Shown here: positions 10,189 through 22,727 of the stretch, piece by piece
How the letters are laid out: each line of letters begins with the position of its first letter
Numbering within the stretch: the first letter of the stretch is position 1
Origin: Delphinapterus leucas
Taxonomy: Eukaryota > Chordata > Mammalia > Artiodactyla > Monodontidae
Length of the DNA stretch: 64,000 nucleotides
Direction: 5' to 3'
NCBI RefSeq assembly: GCF_002288925.2
Contig: NW_022098067.1
Location: 2,841,926 to 2,905,925, forward strand
Notes under the pieces: generated by a model
What the model was told of the DNA's origin: nothing
The model's input: only the letters and a program-made list of their open reading frames with translations
Databases searched by the model: none
Position numbers and translations under genes: made by a program

Positions 10189-12338
10189 TTTGCTTAACTT
10201 ACTGTGCTTGGGTCTCCTTTTTGCAGGCTACAGGTTCGTAGTTCCTGTTGTTTTTGGTGTCTGTCCCCAGTGGGTAAGGTTGGTTCAGTGGCTTATGTAG
10301 GCTTCCTGGTGGAGGGCACTGGTGCCTGTATTCTGGTGGATGAGGCTGGATCTTGTCTTTCTGGTGGGCAGGACCATGTCTGGTGGTGTATTTTGGGGTG
10401 TCTGTGAACTTAGTATGATTTTCAGCAGTCTCTCTGCTTATAGGTTGGGTTGAGTTCCTGGCTTTCCAGTTGTTTGTCATGGGGTGTCCAGCACTGGAGC
10501 TTGCTGGCCGCTGAGTGGAGCTGGGTCTTAGTGTCAAGACAGAGATTTCTGGAATAACTCTCGCCGATTGATATTACATGGGGTCAGGAAGTCTCTGGTG
10601 GTCTAATGTCATGAACTCGGCTCTCCCACCTCAGCGGATCAGGACTGACACCTTGCTGGAGCACCAAGACCCTGTCAGCCACACGGCTCAGAAGAAAATG
10701 GAGAAAAAAATAAATAAAATAAAATAAAGTTATTAAAATAAAGAATATAAAAAGTATTATTAAGGGCTTCCCTGGTGGCACAATGATTGAGAGTCTACCT
10801 GCCAATGCAGGGGATGCGGGTTCGTGCCCTGGTCCAGGAAGATCCCACATGCCACGGAGCAGCTGGGTCCATGAGCCATGGCCACTGAGCCTGCGCGTCC
10901 GGAGCCTGTTCTCCGCAATGGGAGAGGCCATGGCAGTGAGAGGCCAGCGTACCACATAAAAAAAAAAAATAGTATTATTAAAATTTAAAAAGTAATTTAA
11001 AAAATGTAGAGAGCATCCAAACCAATAAACAAATCCACCAGTGATAAAAAGCATTAAAACTAAACTAAGGTAACCATATAAATCAGAATGTAGTCAGTTG
11101 CATACAGGAAACTCGAAGTCTACAGTTGCTCCCAAAGTCCTCCTCTTCAATTTTGGGATGATTCATTGTCTATTCAACTATTCCAGAGATGCAGGGTAAA
11201 TCAAGTTGATTGTGGAGATTTAATCCACTGCTTTTGAGGCTCCATGGAGAAATTTCCCTTTCTCTCCTTTGTCCACACAGCTCCTGAGGTTCAGCTTTGG
11301 ATTTGTCCCTGCCTCTGCATGTAGGTCGCCATCTGGTGTCTGTTCTTCACCCAGACAGGAGGGGGTTAAAGGAGTGGCTGATTAGGGGGTCCTGGCTCCC
11401 TCAGGCTGTGGAGAGGGAGGAGTACGGAATGCGGTGTAAGCTTGCGGTTGCAGAGCCCGACCTGACGTTACAACAGCCTGAGGCGGGCCCTGTGCTCTCT
11501 TGGGGAAGTTGTCCCTGGATCACGGGACCCTGGCAGTGACGGGCTGCACAGGCTCCCAGGAGGAGAGGTGTGGGTAGAGAATTATGCTTGCACACAGGAT
11601 TCTTGGTGGCTGCAGCAGCAGCATTAGTGATTCATGCCTACCTCTGGTGTCTTCGCTGGTAGCTGCGTCTCACTCCCATCTCTGGAGCTTGTTTAGGTGG
11701 TATTCTGAATCCCCTCTCCTCGCATACCCCAAACAATTGTTTCTTGCCTCTTAGGCAGTTCCAGACATTTTCCTGGACTCCCTCCCAGCTAGCTGTGGCA
11801 CACTGGACCCCTTCAGGCTGTGTTCGTGCAGCCAACCTCAGTCGTCTCCCTGGGATCTGACCTCCAAAGCCCAAGACTCAGCTCCCAACCTCTACCCACC
11901 CTGGCGGGTGAGCAGACAAGCCTCTCAGGCTGGTGAGTGCTGGTCCACACTGATCTTTGTGTGGGAATCTCTCCACTTTGCCCTCTGCACCGCTGTTGCT
12001 GGGCTCTCCTCTGTGGCTCCAAAGGTCTCCCCTGCCCACCCCCACCCCCATCTCCACCAGTGAAGGAGCTTTTTAGTATGTGGAAACTTTTCCTCCTTCA
12101 CAGCTCCCTCCCAGAAGTGCAGGTACTGTCCCTATTCTTTTGTCTCTGTTTTTTTCTTTTTTCTTTTACCCTACCCAGTTACGTGGGGAGTTTCTTGCCT
12201 TTTGGGAAGTCTGAGGTCTTCTGTCAGCATTGAATAGGTGCTCTGTAGTTGTTCCACATGTATATGTACTTTTGATATATTTCTGGGGAGGAAGGTGATC
12301 TCCACCTCTTACTCCTCCACCATGTTGAAGGTCCTCCC
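10189..12338 (-). promoter_or_regulatory. L1 5' UTR (internal promoter region), type A
   Basis: About 1.95 kb of 5' UTR once the nested SINE is removed. It is much GC-richer than the surrounding DNA, especially 11290-12060, with an A-rich patch at 10690-10760. By family knowledge this region contains the L1 promoter, starting at its outer end (12338). It shares sequence with the 5' UTR of the L1 at 24490-30889 but not with that of the L1 at 31093-37385. Whether it is active cannot be judged. Confidence 0.6.
10764..10970 (+). mobile_element. CHR-2-type SINE nested in L1 5' UTR
   Basis: tRNA-derived SINE beginning GGGCTTCCCTGGTGGCAC and ending in an A-rich tail, flanked by an 11-bp duplication AGTATTATTAA at 10753-10763 and 10971-10981. 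Its A-box is damaged (GGCACAATGA) but the B-box-like GGTTCGTGCCC is present. It postdates the full-length L1. Confidence 0.9.
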
Positions 12339-12353
12339 CCCATCTAACAGCTT

Positions 12354-12603
12354 GAAAGTCTATTTTGTGTAATATAAGTATCGCTACCCCAGCATCCTTT
12401 TGATTTTTGTTTGCATGGTATACCTTTCTCCATCCCCTTACTCTCATTCTGTATGTGTCTTTAGATCTGAAGTTAGTCTCTTGTAGCCAACATATGTACC
12501 AGTCTTGTTTTTGTATACATTCGGCCTCTCTATATCTTTTGATTGGAGCATTTAGTCCATTTACATTTAAGGTAATTATTGATATGTATGTTCTTACTGC
12601 CAT
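12354..12603 (-). pseudogene. L1 ORF2 start, endonuclease domain (old L1)
   Basis: N-terminal end of the old L1's ORF2, cut off from the rest by the 4405-12338 insertion. ATG at 12603; the minus strand then gives the endonuclease landmarks ITLNVNGLNAP and LQETNF, with the catalytic glutamate in QET still in place. The open frame runs on into the inserted L1 by chance. No ORF1 follows on the 5' side. Confidence 0.8.
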
Positions 12604-14513
12604 TTTGTTAATTGTTTTGGTGTTGTTTTAGTAAGTATTTTTCTCCTCTCTTGTGATTTTATGACTTTAGTTATTGTTATGTTTGGAGTCCTTTTTCTTT
12701 ATGTGTGTGTATCTGTTACAAATTTTTGGTTTGTGTTTACCATGAGCACTTTATATAGCAATATATATAGAGAGAGAGAAAGAAAGAGATAGATAGATAA
12801 ATATTTATCTATATATGTATGTATGTGTGTGCAATTGTTTTAATTTGAATTGTAATTTAACAACCATGCATTTGTACTCTCCTCCCCTTATGATTATTGT
12901 TTTTGAGGTCATGTTTTCCACCTAATTGTTTTGTGCATCCCTTAACTTCTTATTGTGGATATAGATGATTTTACTACTTGTGTTTTAACATTCCTACTAG
13001 TTTTTGCCTTGATGATTTCCTCCATTTACTGCATGTTTGCCTTTACTGATGATCTTTTTCCTTTCATAATTTTCATATTTATATTTGTGACCTTTACTTT
13101 TATTCTTAGAGAAGTTCTTTTCTTGTTGTGGGCTATGTGTGTGGTCTGGTAGGCTTGGATGGCCCCTGGTCTGGTTGGTTGTCAGGCCCTAACTTGTCTG
13201 GAGGCTGCTGGTCACTGGTTGGTTGTACCCTGTCATGAGGTGATTGACTGCAGAAGCCATGGGTTCCCAGAGCTTATGCTGACTCGTTGGTGGGTGGAGT
13301 TAAGGGTCAGAAGACTCCACAGTTGTTGCATGCCCACTGGTATGTGTAGCCCAGTCCTGGGTTTAGTGCTGATATCCTGGCTGGCAGAGCAGGGTTTTGG
13401 AATCTGGTTGCAGGACCCAGAGTACACAGACCTGGTGACAGATTCCTGGGGGGGTGGGGCTGTTTCTTCACACAAGTGGGTATGGGGATCAGAGTGCCCC
13501 AAAGCTTATGTTGTCAGGGCTAGGGCAGAGTCTGCTCTGCTGATATGCAGGATCAATTTGCAGGTTCAGGATTGTGGTTTTCTTGAGTTTGGTGTCTGCA
13601 CCCTGGTGGGTGAAGTTGGTCTAGAAGGTATAGCAGACTCCCTCATGGTGAGGCTAGGGACCAGGAAATTCTGAGACTAGCACCTGCCCAATGATGAGTG
13701 GAGCTCGGTCTTGGGCCCTCTGGTTGGCAGGGTCACACCCAGAGGCAGCTGTGGGCTCTGGGGTTCTTAAGGTACGGTGCCTGCTGATGAGTGGATCTGT
13801 GTCCCTGCAGAGTTAGTTGCTTGGCCTGAGGTGTCCCAGCCCTGGCACATATAGGATATCTGATGGGGCCAATTCTTGGTGCTAATGAGCTAGAGGGAGA
13901 ATTCTACAATGTCCCTTACCAGTTCCAGTGTCTATATGGTAGGAGTCCCTAAAATGACTGTTGCCAGTGTCTAGGTTCCCTGAGTGAGCTGCAGTTGCCT
14001 CTTTCCTCTCAGGGAGACTGTCCAAGATCAACTGGAAGGTCTGACCCAGACTCCTATCAAATTACCGTGTCTGCCCTGAGTCCTAGAACATGTGAGATTT
14101 TGCTTGTGCCTTTTAAGAGTGAAATCTCTATTCCCCTTAGCCCTCTGGAACACCCAAAAGTAAGCTGCTGCCCTTCAAATGCAATGGGGCTTATCTTTCT
14201 GGCACAAGACCCCTGGGCTGCAGAGACCAATGTGGGGTTCCAAGCTCTCACTCCTTTGGCAGAACCTCTGCAATATAATTATTCTCCATTTTGTGGGTCA
14301 CTCACCCAGGTATATGGGACTTGAGCATATTGTGAATCTGCCCCTCCTATGCATCTTGTTGTGGTTCCTTCTTTATGTGCTCAGTTGTAGATCCTTTTTG
14401 GTAGGTTCTGGTCTTTTTCATAAATAGTTGTTATGCAGATATTTGTGATTTTGTTGTGCTCATGACATAAGGTGATCTCAGGGTCTTTCTACTCACTATC
14501 TTAGCCAATCTCC
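12604..14513 (-). promoter_or_regulatory. Inter-ORF stretch fused to L1 5' UTR, type B
   Basis: 12604-13100 resembles the AT-rich spacer between ORF1 and ORF2 of old L1s and contains a GA/GATA/TATG microsatellite at 12761-12830. From about 13150 to 14513 the sequence is GC-richer L1 5' UTR, ending in the typical 5' terminal sequence. The 171-residue open frame at 13159-13674 lies within this UTR and has no protein likeness. This UTR differs from types A and C in the window. Confidence 0.6.
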
Positions 14514-14529
14514 CTAAATTTATTTTTAA

Positions 14530-15920
14530 AATGAAGAAAGTATTCATAAAAATGTAATAATAGTCAAGAGAATGAGAAGACAAGCCACAGACTAGGGGAA
14601 AATATTTGTAAAAATTATATTTGCTAATGGATTGTTACCCAAAATGTACAAAAACTTTTAAAACACAATAATAAGAAAATGAACAATCTAATTTGGGGCA
14701 AAAAGAATTTGAGACACTTACCCAAAAAGATGTACAGATAGAATATATATGAAAAGATGTTCAGCATCATATGTCATTAGGTAATTGCAACTTAAAACAA
14801 TGAGCTATCTCCACATCTATTAGAATTGTGAAAATCCAAAACACTGACTACACTTTAGGCCGACAAAGATGTATAGCAACAGGAACTCCCATTAACTTCT
14901 AGTGGGAATGCAAGGCAGCCACTTGGAAGACAGATTGCCAGTTTCTTATAAATCTAATCCTGTACTTACCATAAGATCCAACAATCTTACTTCTTGGTAT
15001 TTATCCAAACAACTTGAAGACATGTCAAAGAATACCATGTTTTAGTTATGCAAGATGAATATGTTCCAGAGAGCTAATGTAAAACATGGTGACTATAATT
15101 AGCAACACTGATTCCTGTATTGATATTTGTTGAGAGGGTAGATCTTAAGTGTTCTTACTGCCCCTCCCCCCACACATACAAGTGTGTGTAATGGATATGT
15201 TAATTAGCTTGTTGTGGTGATCACTTCACAGTGCTTACATATATCAGTATGTCAAGGTCTATACCTTAAATATGTACAGTTTTTATTTGTCCATTATACA
15301 AATAAAGCTAAAAAGGAACAAAAAAACATGTCCACACAAAACCCTGCATGCAGATATTTATAGCAGCTTTATTCATATTTGCCAGAACTTTGAGAAAAGA
15401 GATGTTCTTTGGTAGGTGAATGGTTAAATAACTGCAGTACATCCCACCAATGGTAAATTATTCAGTGCTAAAAAGAAATGAGCCATCAAGCCATAAGCAG
15501 TAAAAGAAGCCAACATGAAAAGGCTACATACTGTATAATTCCAACACTATGACGTTCTGTAAAAAGTAAAATCTATGAAGACAGTAAAAATATCTGTGGT
15601 TTCCAGGAGTTATGGAGTATAGAGAGGTGCATACACAGAGCACAGAGGATTTTTAGGACACTGAAACCATTGTGTATGATACAATAATGGTAAATTCAAG
15701 TCACAAATTTCTCAAAACCCATAGCATTTGCAACACCAGGAGTGAACTCTAATATCAACTATAGATTTTGGGTGATGATGATGTGTCAATGCAGGTTCAT
15801 TGATTGTAAAAAATGTACAACTCTGCTGTGTGTGTGTGGGTGCAAAGAGTATGTGGAATTCTATTCTATGCTTGATTATACTGTGAATCATTAAGTGTTC
15901 TAAAAATAAAATCTCTTTTA
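14530..15920 (+). mobile_element. Old L1 3' half (L1M-like), split by a younger L1 tail
   Basis: Plus-strand L1: ORF2 C-terminal landmarks ('AGACAAGCCACAGACTAGGG' near 14580, 'AAAACACTGACTACACTTTA' near 14839, 'TTTATAGCAGCTTTATTCAT' near 15357), then 3' UTR ('CACAGAGGATTTTTAGGACA' near 15640, 'GGGTGATGATGATGTGTCAA' near 15770), ending around 15920 with AATAAA. No open frame. Interrupted at 15027-15325. Confidence 0.75.
15027..15325 (+). mobile_element. 5'-truncated L1 (L1MA-like) 3' end, nested
   Basis: A 299-bp L1 3' UTR with landmarks 'TTATGCAAGATGAAT', 'ATGGTGACTATAATTAGCAA' and an AATAAAGCT end, flanked by ACATGTC at 15020-15026 and 15326-15332. The surrounding old L1 continues directly after the second copy. 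Confidence 0.75.
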
Positions 15921-16924
15921 GAAAAAGGATTAAAAACGCAATGATGCATATTTTCTAAGCTTTCATATTAATGGCTCTGTGTTTTCTTCAAAAGTAATGA
16001 GTTGATTTTGTCTAAAATTCTGCACCAATTATTGGTTAAGATATGATCATATTTTAATTTCAAACAACCTCTATCTTAAAACATTTAATTGTCTCCAGAT
16101 TTTGGGAATATTTTGACTCCAAATTTTTAAAATAAATTTTGTAAAATTATACCTAGTTATGCAGCTGGAGCACTCCTTTACATGTAAGAAAATGTAAAAT
16201 TTCAAACATAGGCTTTTGGCCTGAAAGGAAGTCACTGCAAGAAAAAATGGCTTTGAAAACCATGGAATAAAAACTTCTATGCTTTTTATATAAGAAGTAG
16301 AAATGAAGATATAAGAAGTGAACTTATCACAAAAGTAGCAAGGTGGAAAACCAATTTGTTCAGGAAGGACCATGCATTATCAAAAATACTGCTAACCGTC
16401 ACTTCCTGAAAACAGGATAACATAATTCTATGTTCTATGTATAGCTACTCCACATTTATTTATCTTCTCATGATCTTCAAAGCTTCTGTCATTTTCTTAT
16501 TCAATTTTAGGTTAGAAAATCCTTCTAAATGCCTTTTTTACCCAGTGTCTATTCTAAGTTTAAGTAAAAGTAGTTTAAGATGTTCTTTTTCACCATCCTT
16601 CATTCAATTTTGATAACTAAATGAATAAAGAGTGGCATTTATATCTGTACAATTTCCTCATACATACTTCCAGAACCAAATAAAGAAAGTTTTGTCTAGC
16701 CAAATGTTGTTACCTTTGTACTTGGGCTTTATATGCTAGTCACCATTTTCTTGTTACAGAAGAAATGCCCAATTTGTGTTCTTCAATCAAAAAATTTGGG
16801 AAATGTGAAGTTAATAAAAGTAAAATTTTTCTTCACTAAACAGATTGGGCAATTTAATGTGCTAGTATATTTTATTATTCTTAAAGCTGAATGGTAGTGT
16901 GCAGTGTTTCCTAACCACTATTTT
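15921..16924. other. AT-rich DNA, no gene or repeat recognised
   Basis: Nothing supports a gene here. The longest frame (16071-16373, minus) has no family likeness and an AT-rich composition equal to its surroundings. Confidence 0.5.
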
Positions 16925-19900
16925 TAGAACAAGTTTTAAACTTCTAAAAACTTTTTATTTTGAAACAATTAGAGATTTACAGGAAGTTGCAAACATAGCA
17001 TGGGAAGTTTCCCTGTATCTTTACCTACTTACTCATAATAGTTATATCTTACATAATTATAGTGCAATATATCAAAGTCAGGAAATTGACATTGGCATAG
17101 TATAGATAGATGATAGATAGATAGATGATAGATAGGTAGATAGATCTATGTCAACTAATCACATGTGTAGGTTCCTGTAACCATCACAGCAATCAAGATA
17201 CAGAATGTCTGTCACCACAGAGAGCTCACTAATGATAACCCTCTGAACTTCGATCTTCCCCACCCCACCCCACTTTTCCTAAACCCTGACAAACACTAAC
17301 CTGTTCAACATGTCTATAATTTTGTCTAGACTGTTACATAAATGAAAATACACAGTATGTGATCATCTGAGATTTTTTTTTTCACTCAGCATAATGCCTT
17401 TGAGATCCATCCAAGTTGTTGTGTGTATTGATAATCTATTTCTTTTTATTGCTGAGTATTATTCAATGATATGTATATCCAATGTATGGATATAAAATAT
17501 ATGGATATATATTGTATAACAATATACAAATTGTTAAATTGTGTTTAACAATTTACCTTTTGAGGAATATTTTAGTTGTTTTCAGGTTTTGGCTCTTACA
17601 AGTAAAGCTGCTGTGAACATTCATGTACATATTTTTGTGTATACATAAGTCTTCATTTTTCTGGAATTAATGTCCAAGGTTGCAACTACTGGGTTCTATA
17701 GTAAGTGTATGCTTAAAAAAACTGCCAAATATTTTCCAGGCTTGCTGTTCCATTTTTATATTCCCACCAGCTATGTATGACAGATTCAGTTTCTCCACAT
17801 TCTTGGCAGTATTTGTGTTGTCCATTTTTTTTCTTTTAGCCATTCTGTTTGGTGTATAATAATATCTCCTAGTGATCTTTAACTTGCATTTTCCTAGCGG
17901 TCAGTGGTGTTGAATATATTTTTGAGTTTAGTTTCCATCTGAATATGCTCTTTGTAGAAATATCTCTTTATTAATTTTGTCCACTTTCTACTTGGATTTT
18001 TTGACTTTTTTACTATAGAATTTTTAGAGTTCTTTGTTTATTTTTGATACAGGTCTTTTGACAGATACATGGTTTGCAAATATTTTCTTGAAGCCTGTAA
18101 CCTGTCTTTTTCTTTCCTCTTGAAAATTCTTTTGTAGAGTAAAATTTTGTTTTAATTTTGATTAAGTCCAATTAATCATTTTTTTCTCTTGTGGATTATG
18201 GTTTGGGGTTTATGTCTAAGAAATCTTCACCAAGATCTGCATTCCAAAGATTTTCTCCTAAGTTGTCTAAACGTTTTATTGTTTTCTATTCTACAAAGAC
18301 TGTTATTCATTTTGAATGAAGTTTTGTATAAGTAGTGAGATTTGGTAAAGGTTTGTTAGTTAGTTTGTTTATAAAAAAAATTTGCCTTTGCTTATGGATA
18401 TCCAATATTCCAGCACCAATTGGTTCAAAGGTTATCCTCTCGCCATTGAATTATTTGTGAAGAAAAAATCAGTTGGTTGTACTTGTTTGAGGACTATTTC
18501 TGGGTTCACTCCTTTATTCCATTGGTCTATGTATGTGTCTATCCCTCTGCCAATACTTCACATACTTGATCCCTATGGTTATATAATGTCTTAAAGTTTC
18601 TTAGAGATATCCCCTCCACTTTTTTGTTCTGTTTCAAAGCTGTTTTAGCTGTCCTAGTACTTTTATTTTTCCATATAAATTTTAGAATAATCTTGCTATA
18701 TCTACAAAAATTTTTCCCAGAATTTTCATAAGAATGGCATGTATATACATATATTCACATATATGAATTTATATATTATAATTTACATATTAATTATAAA
18801 TCTGAGGGGAATTATATTTAATATTTGAATTTTCCAATTCATGGGCATGTTATGTCTCTTCATTTATTTAGGTCTTTTTATTTCTTTTATAGTTTACAAG
18901 TTAGCACACAAGTCCTTTACATGTTTTGATAGATTTTCAGCTAAGTATTTCATTTTTGTTGAGTTATATTTTATATTTCATTTTGACTTCCACATCTTCT
19001 CTTTTTTTCACTTGTTTTAATCATATTCCTAATTGCTTATTAAGCATTTTTATAACAGATGCTTTAAAATTCTTGTCAGATCATTCTAATATCTGCATAG
19101 TCTCCGTGCTGGCATCTGTTCATTGTCTTTTGTCATTCAAGTGGAAATGTTAATGGTTCATGTTATGATGAGTGATTTTTGATTGAAACGTGGACATTTT
19201 GGGTATTATATTATGAAACCATAGATCTTATTTAAATCTTGTGTTTTAGCAGGCTTCCTCTGACACCTCCTAGTGAGAGAGGCCACTGTTTTTGCCTGGT
19301 GGGAGGTGAAGGTCATGTTTCTCAATAAGTTTCTATTGACACTGGGGATGAGGGAATGCTTCTCCTACTACTGGGTGGAGATGGTAATTTAGGCCACACT
19401 GATACTAACCTATTTAGGATGGGGCGGCACCTTGTTACTGCTCCCTACCTACATGGCCTTCACTGACATGGCAGTCAGGTAGTGGCCTTATTACTGTTTA
19501 TGTGTGGTAAGGGCCCAGTTTTCCGCTTGGTTTCCTCAGACACCACCCAGTGGGGAGTGGTAGGCGGCCCCTACTTGTGGAGTCAGGTGGAGTTAAAAGT
19601 CAAGGCTTCCCTCACAGTCTCCACTGACACGACCTTGGAATGAAACTCAGCAGGTATGAAACTCCTGGCTCTTCATTCTTTCTTCCTGAACAACATCCTG
19701 GGGCGGGAGATGCCTGTAAAACCCTCAAAGGTGAAAATGTATATTTCCACTTTGCCTTTGCTAGAGAGGATAGGGACATTCTCTACAGTGTTTGTCTAGA
19801 GTAGAGTGACAATTGTCTAAAAGTTTTCTGTTTTGTCAAGCTGCCCCTTTTTCTGCTCCTTTGGTTAGAGAGAGCAAGGTTTTCTTGGGTCTTTTTTGGT

Positions 19901-19990
19901 CTGTGCCTACTGATGTTTCTGGATTACCAGCTTCTCCCATACCCAGTCTGGTATATATAAGGCCTAAAAAAGTATCCTCTTCATAACTGC
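16925..19990 (-). mobile_element. Old L1 (L1M4/L1ME-like) with large internal deletion
   Basis: Minus-strand L1. From the left the plus strand shows the 3' UTR ('TTTTGAAACAATTAGAGATT' near 16958, 'CAATCAAGATACAGAATG' near 17191), ORF2 C-terminal and RT regions (17380-18960), then at about 18965 jumps to the 5' region ('GTCAGATCATTCTAATATCT' near 19075 and the repeated 'CCTCTGACACC'-type units of the 5' UTR, 19250-19640). The ORF2 N-terminus and ORF1 are absent. It holds a GATA microsatellite at 17102-17148. No open frame. Confidence 0.7.
17102..17148. repeat. (GATA)n-type microsatellite
   Basis: Imperfect TAGA/GATA repeats with interruptions (GATGATAGATAG units), inside the old L1 3' UTR. 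Confidence 0.9.
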
Positions 19991-20074
19991 ACTTGTGTAA
20001 AAATAAGACATTTTTGACTACTTCAGAAAACTTGAAAACGTTAGAGAAAAAATTCTTATCAAAAGCTTAATACT

Positions 20075-20425
20075 TGTTGAAACACAGGATTTTTAGGGCA
20101 GTGAAACTACTCTGAATGATACTATAATAATGAATACATTCCATTATACATTTGTCAAAATCCGTAAAACATACACCACTAAGAGTGGACCTTAATGTAA
20201 ACTATGGACTCTGGGCAATAATGATGTTTCAGTGTAGATTCATCAATTGTAAAATATGTACCACTCTAGTGAAGGATGTTGGCAATCAGGGAGGCTATGC
20301 ACAAGTTGGGACAGTGGGTATATGGGAAATCTCTGTGCCTTCCACTCAAGTTTGCTGTGAAACTTCCACTCAATTTTGCTCTAAACTATATAGTATATTA
20401 TTTTTTAAAGGCTTATTATGTAAGC
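20075..20425 (+). mobile_element. Old L1 3' end (L1M-like)
   Basis: Plus-strand 3' UTR with 'ACACAGGATTTTTAGGGCAG' near 20083, 'ACTATGGACTCTGGGCAATA' near 20200 and 'GGTATATGGGAAATCTCTG' near 20317. Same family region as 15640-15920, and more complete here. 5' truncated; edges approximate. Confidence 0.75.
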
Positions 20426-22727
20426 TAACATTCCATTAAAATGTATTTACAAAACCCTTATCTCCTCTCCTACAAGTCCCTAGAGAAGTCCTGAATTTGA
20501 GAGATTGAGTTGGTTTAATTTATTTTTAAATAAGATTACACTTTAAGAAAACTAAATCTCCCACAGGCTATAGTAATGAATCATCATCTCATGTCTATAG
20601 TTATTGGAAGAGTTACTGTGTCAGCCAAACAGAGCCATCTGGACCAATCTTTACTGTTATATTAAGTAGCTTTTAGAGAATTATTTAGTGAAATCTAGTG
20701 TATGATTTTTTTTCCCCTTAATCTCTTTGGAGGAATATTTTCCTGGCAGAGAGGGTCATTTATATTGTCTTTTAAATGACTGAGTTACATTTAGCACTAG
20801 AGCAAAAAAAAAAAAAATTGTTAAACTAAATTTGAAAGCTGGAAACCTACACAGAAATGAAAGTTTTATGTATTTTTTAAAAGACTTGATGCCTTCCATT
20901 TTTGCAGGTATCACATAAATCTCTTATTAAATGCTTTTTCAATTATGTGAGTAAATTTTATTGAAATTTAACAATTAAAAACCACTATGAAGATTGCATA
21001 GTAAAAAACAAAAGAAAAATCCACGTGTTGAGGTCTAGTCATGGAAGCCATTTTGCCTTTAAGAGAAATCTCTGGCTTAACTGTGATTCTGAGATGAAAG
21101 GGAAATTTATTTCATTCTGTCTTAATATTAAAAATACATATAACCTGATGAACTGTCATAAATATTTTTAGATGCAAAGATTAAATGAGATAATGATCCA
21201 ACTTCTTAGGGACTGGTTGTTTTGAAATTAACCTCATGATTCCATAAACATATTTTTATTCAAGACAGCTCAAAATTTGAAATAAGAGAAAGTGCTAATT
21301 CCTTCCAATGCCTTAAACTTTGTCTTAGCCCTTTCTAAGCTGGAAGTGATTCATTTATTGATCTCTCTAGTAAGGCATAAGTAAATTCATTAATTTATAT
21401 ATATATATATATCATACATGTCTAAAATATATAAATTTTATCTCAGGGAATTACCACTGAGTTTAAGTAAAATTTTCTGATAAAATCTGGATATCTTGTC
21501 AATACTTTTTCTATCTATGTATCTATCTATGTATCTAAAACACACTTTTAAGCTCTTGGCCATAAAACCTACTTAGATGTATAGGTTTACAATAATTTAC
21601 AAGCACTTATTTTTAAATTTTGCCTCAGACACAGTTCCATCATTTCAACCCCGTGCTGCATCCACATACATCTCAGGATCTTTCTGCTCAGATCAAGCCA
21701 ATAAAACTCCAAGAAAATGATATAAATACCATATGGCACATTGAATGACATGGCATTTTTAAGGGCAGGAAAATGACACTTTTGGGGATTTCTTTGACTT
21801 CCAGGATTATTCTGATGATCTAGGCAATGAATATCCTGGTCAATTTTATAAATGCTAAACATTTAAACTCTGCTTATTGCCATTCACATAGTTAGCTTTA
21901 GGCCAGTGGGCCACATGCCTTGCTTTTATTCTTTGAGAAACTGGAGCTTCCCTATTCACCTCTAGAATTGTGCATGTGCAAGGGACCTATTAAGATTAAT
22001 GATAATGCATTCACTGGGAAATTTCACAAAGTGTGAAAAACACAACAATATAAACAAAATGAAATTATATATTGTTGAAAAGGACCTTATATATTCCCAG
22101 AGATGTATTTCTTCTGTACTTCTGTAAAAATAAGATGTAGTTCTTTAAAGTGTTAATTACTATTTCAAGTTTAGGCCTATGAAACACCCCAGAAGCAGCT
22201 GATTCCTTTTTCTTTTATAAAGTCTATCTTTGTTCAGTTAGTCCTACAAATAATAAATTACTCATAGTACACGTTTATCATATGCTAACTGTCTGCCCAA
22301 AATAACCTTCTTAGATCAAAGTGGGCAAAAAAGGTAGGTCAGGAGCACATTCAGAGGAATATTAGCAGAACAATATACATTTTCTTGCAGGTTTTTAACG
22401 AGTTAGTTATTAAAGTCACTCAGATCTGCTAGGTTTGCTCTCTTCTAAATGTCTTGAAAGTGTGCTTGTTTTAAAAGTCAAATAAATAATGTTCAGAATA
22501 AGAATATGTGATAATAACTGAGCCAAAATGTTCTTTTAAATAAGTTTTTATTCTAGTTCCTGGAAGGATCTGTCTAATCAAAGAGAAGTTCTGTGCTTAT
22601 CCTTTTCTAACAATTGTACTTTCATTTCTTCAACTGTTATTTTTAGTTACCTTTACATGAAGGGGTAAAGAGAAGTTTTAACAAAATATTATTCTTGTAT
22701 GAACTATATTTTAATAATAATTAATAG

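Larger units (their letters stand above)
4405..12338 (-). mobile_element. Full-length L1 (cetacean type) with three nested insertions
   Basis: Complete minus-strand L1 flanked by a perfect 15-bp duplication, CCCATCTAACAGCTT, at 4390-4404 and 12339-12353. The 3' UTR is at about 4420-4764, ORF2 4765-9314, ORF1 9373-10188 and a long 5' UTR 10189-12338. The extreme 5' end reads on the minus strand GGGGGAGGACCTTCAACATG. Nested insertions sit at 5049-5552, 8062-8296 and 10764-10970; without them the element is about 7.0 kb. Both ORFs are broken, so it cannot move itself. Confidence 0.9.
2408..14513 (-). mobile_element. Old L1 lacking its 3' end and ORF1; host of a younger L1
   Basis: Minus-strand L1 in two pieces, 2408-4389 and 12354-14513, separated by a full-length younger L1. 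The plus strand enters inside ORF2 ('CCTAGGTATTTTATTCTTTT' near 2427), so ORF2's C-terminus and the 3' UTR are missing. Reading on through the insertion reaches the ORF2 start at 12603, an AT-rich inter-ORF stretch (12604-13100), then a GC-richer 5' UTR ending at about 14513 with a sequence whose reverse complement is GGAGATTGGCTAAGATAGTG, the 'GGCCAAGATGGCGGAGTAG'-type L1 5' end. No ORF1 lies between ORF2 and the 5' UTR. Confidence 0.75.

Noticed and set aside
10584..11054. A 156-residue frame on the minus strand
   Set aside because: It runs through the L1 5' UTR and across a CHR-2 SINE insertion; the frame is a by-product of the SINE's GC-rich sequence.
13159..13674. A 171-residue open frame on the plus strand
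   Set aside because: It lies antisense in GC-rich L1 5' UTR, where long chance frames are common, and has no domain or splice context.
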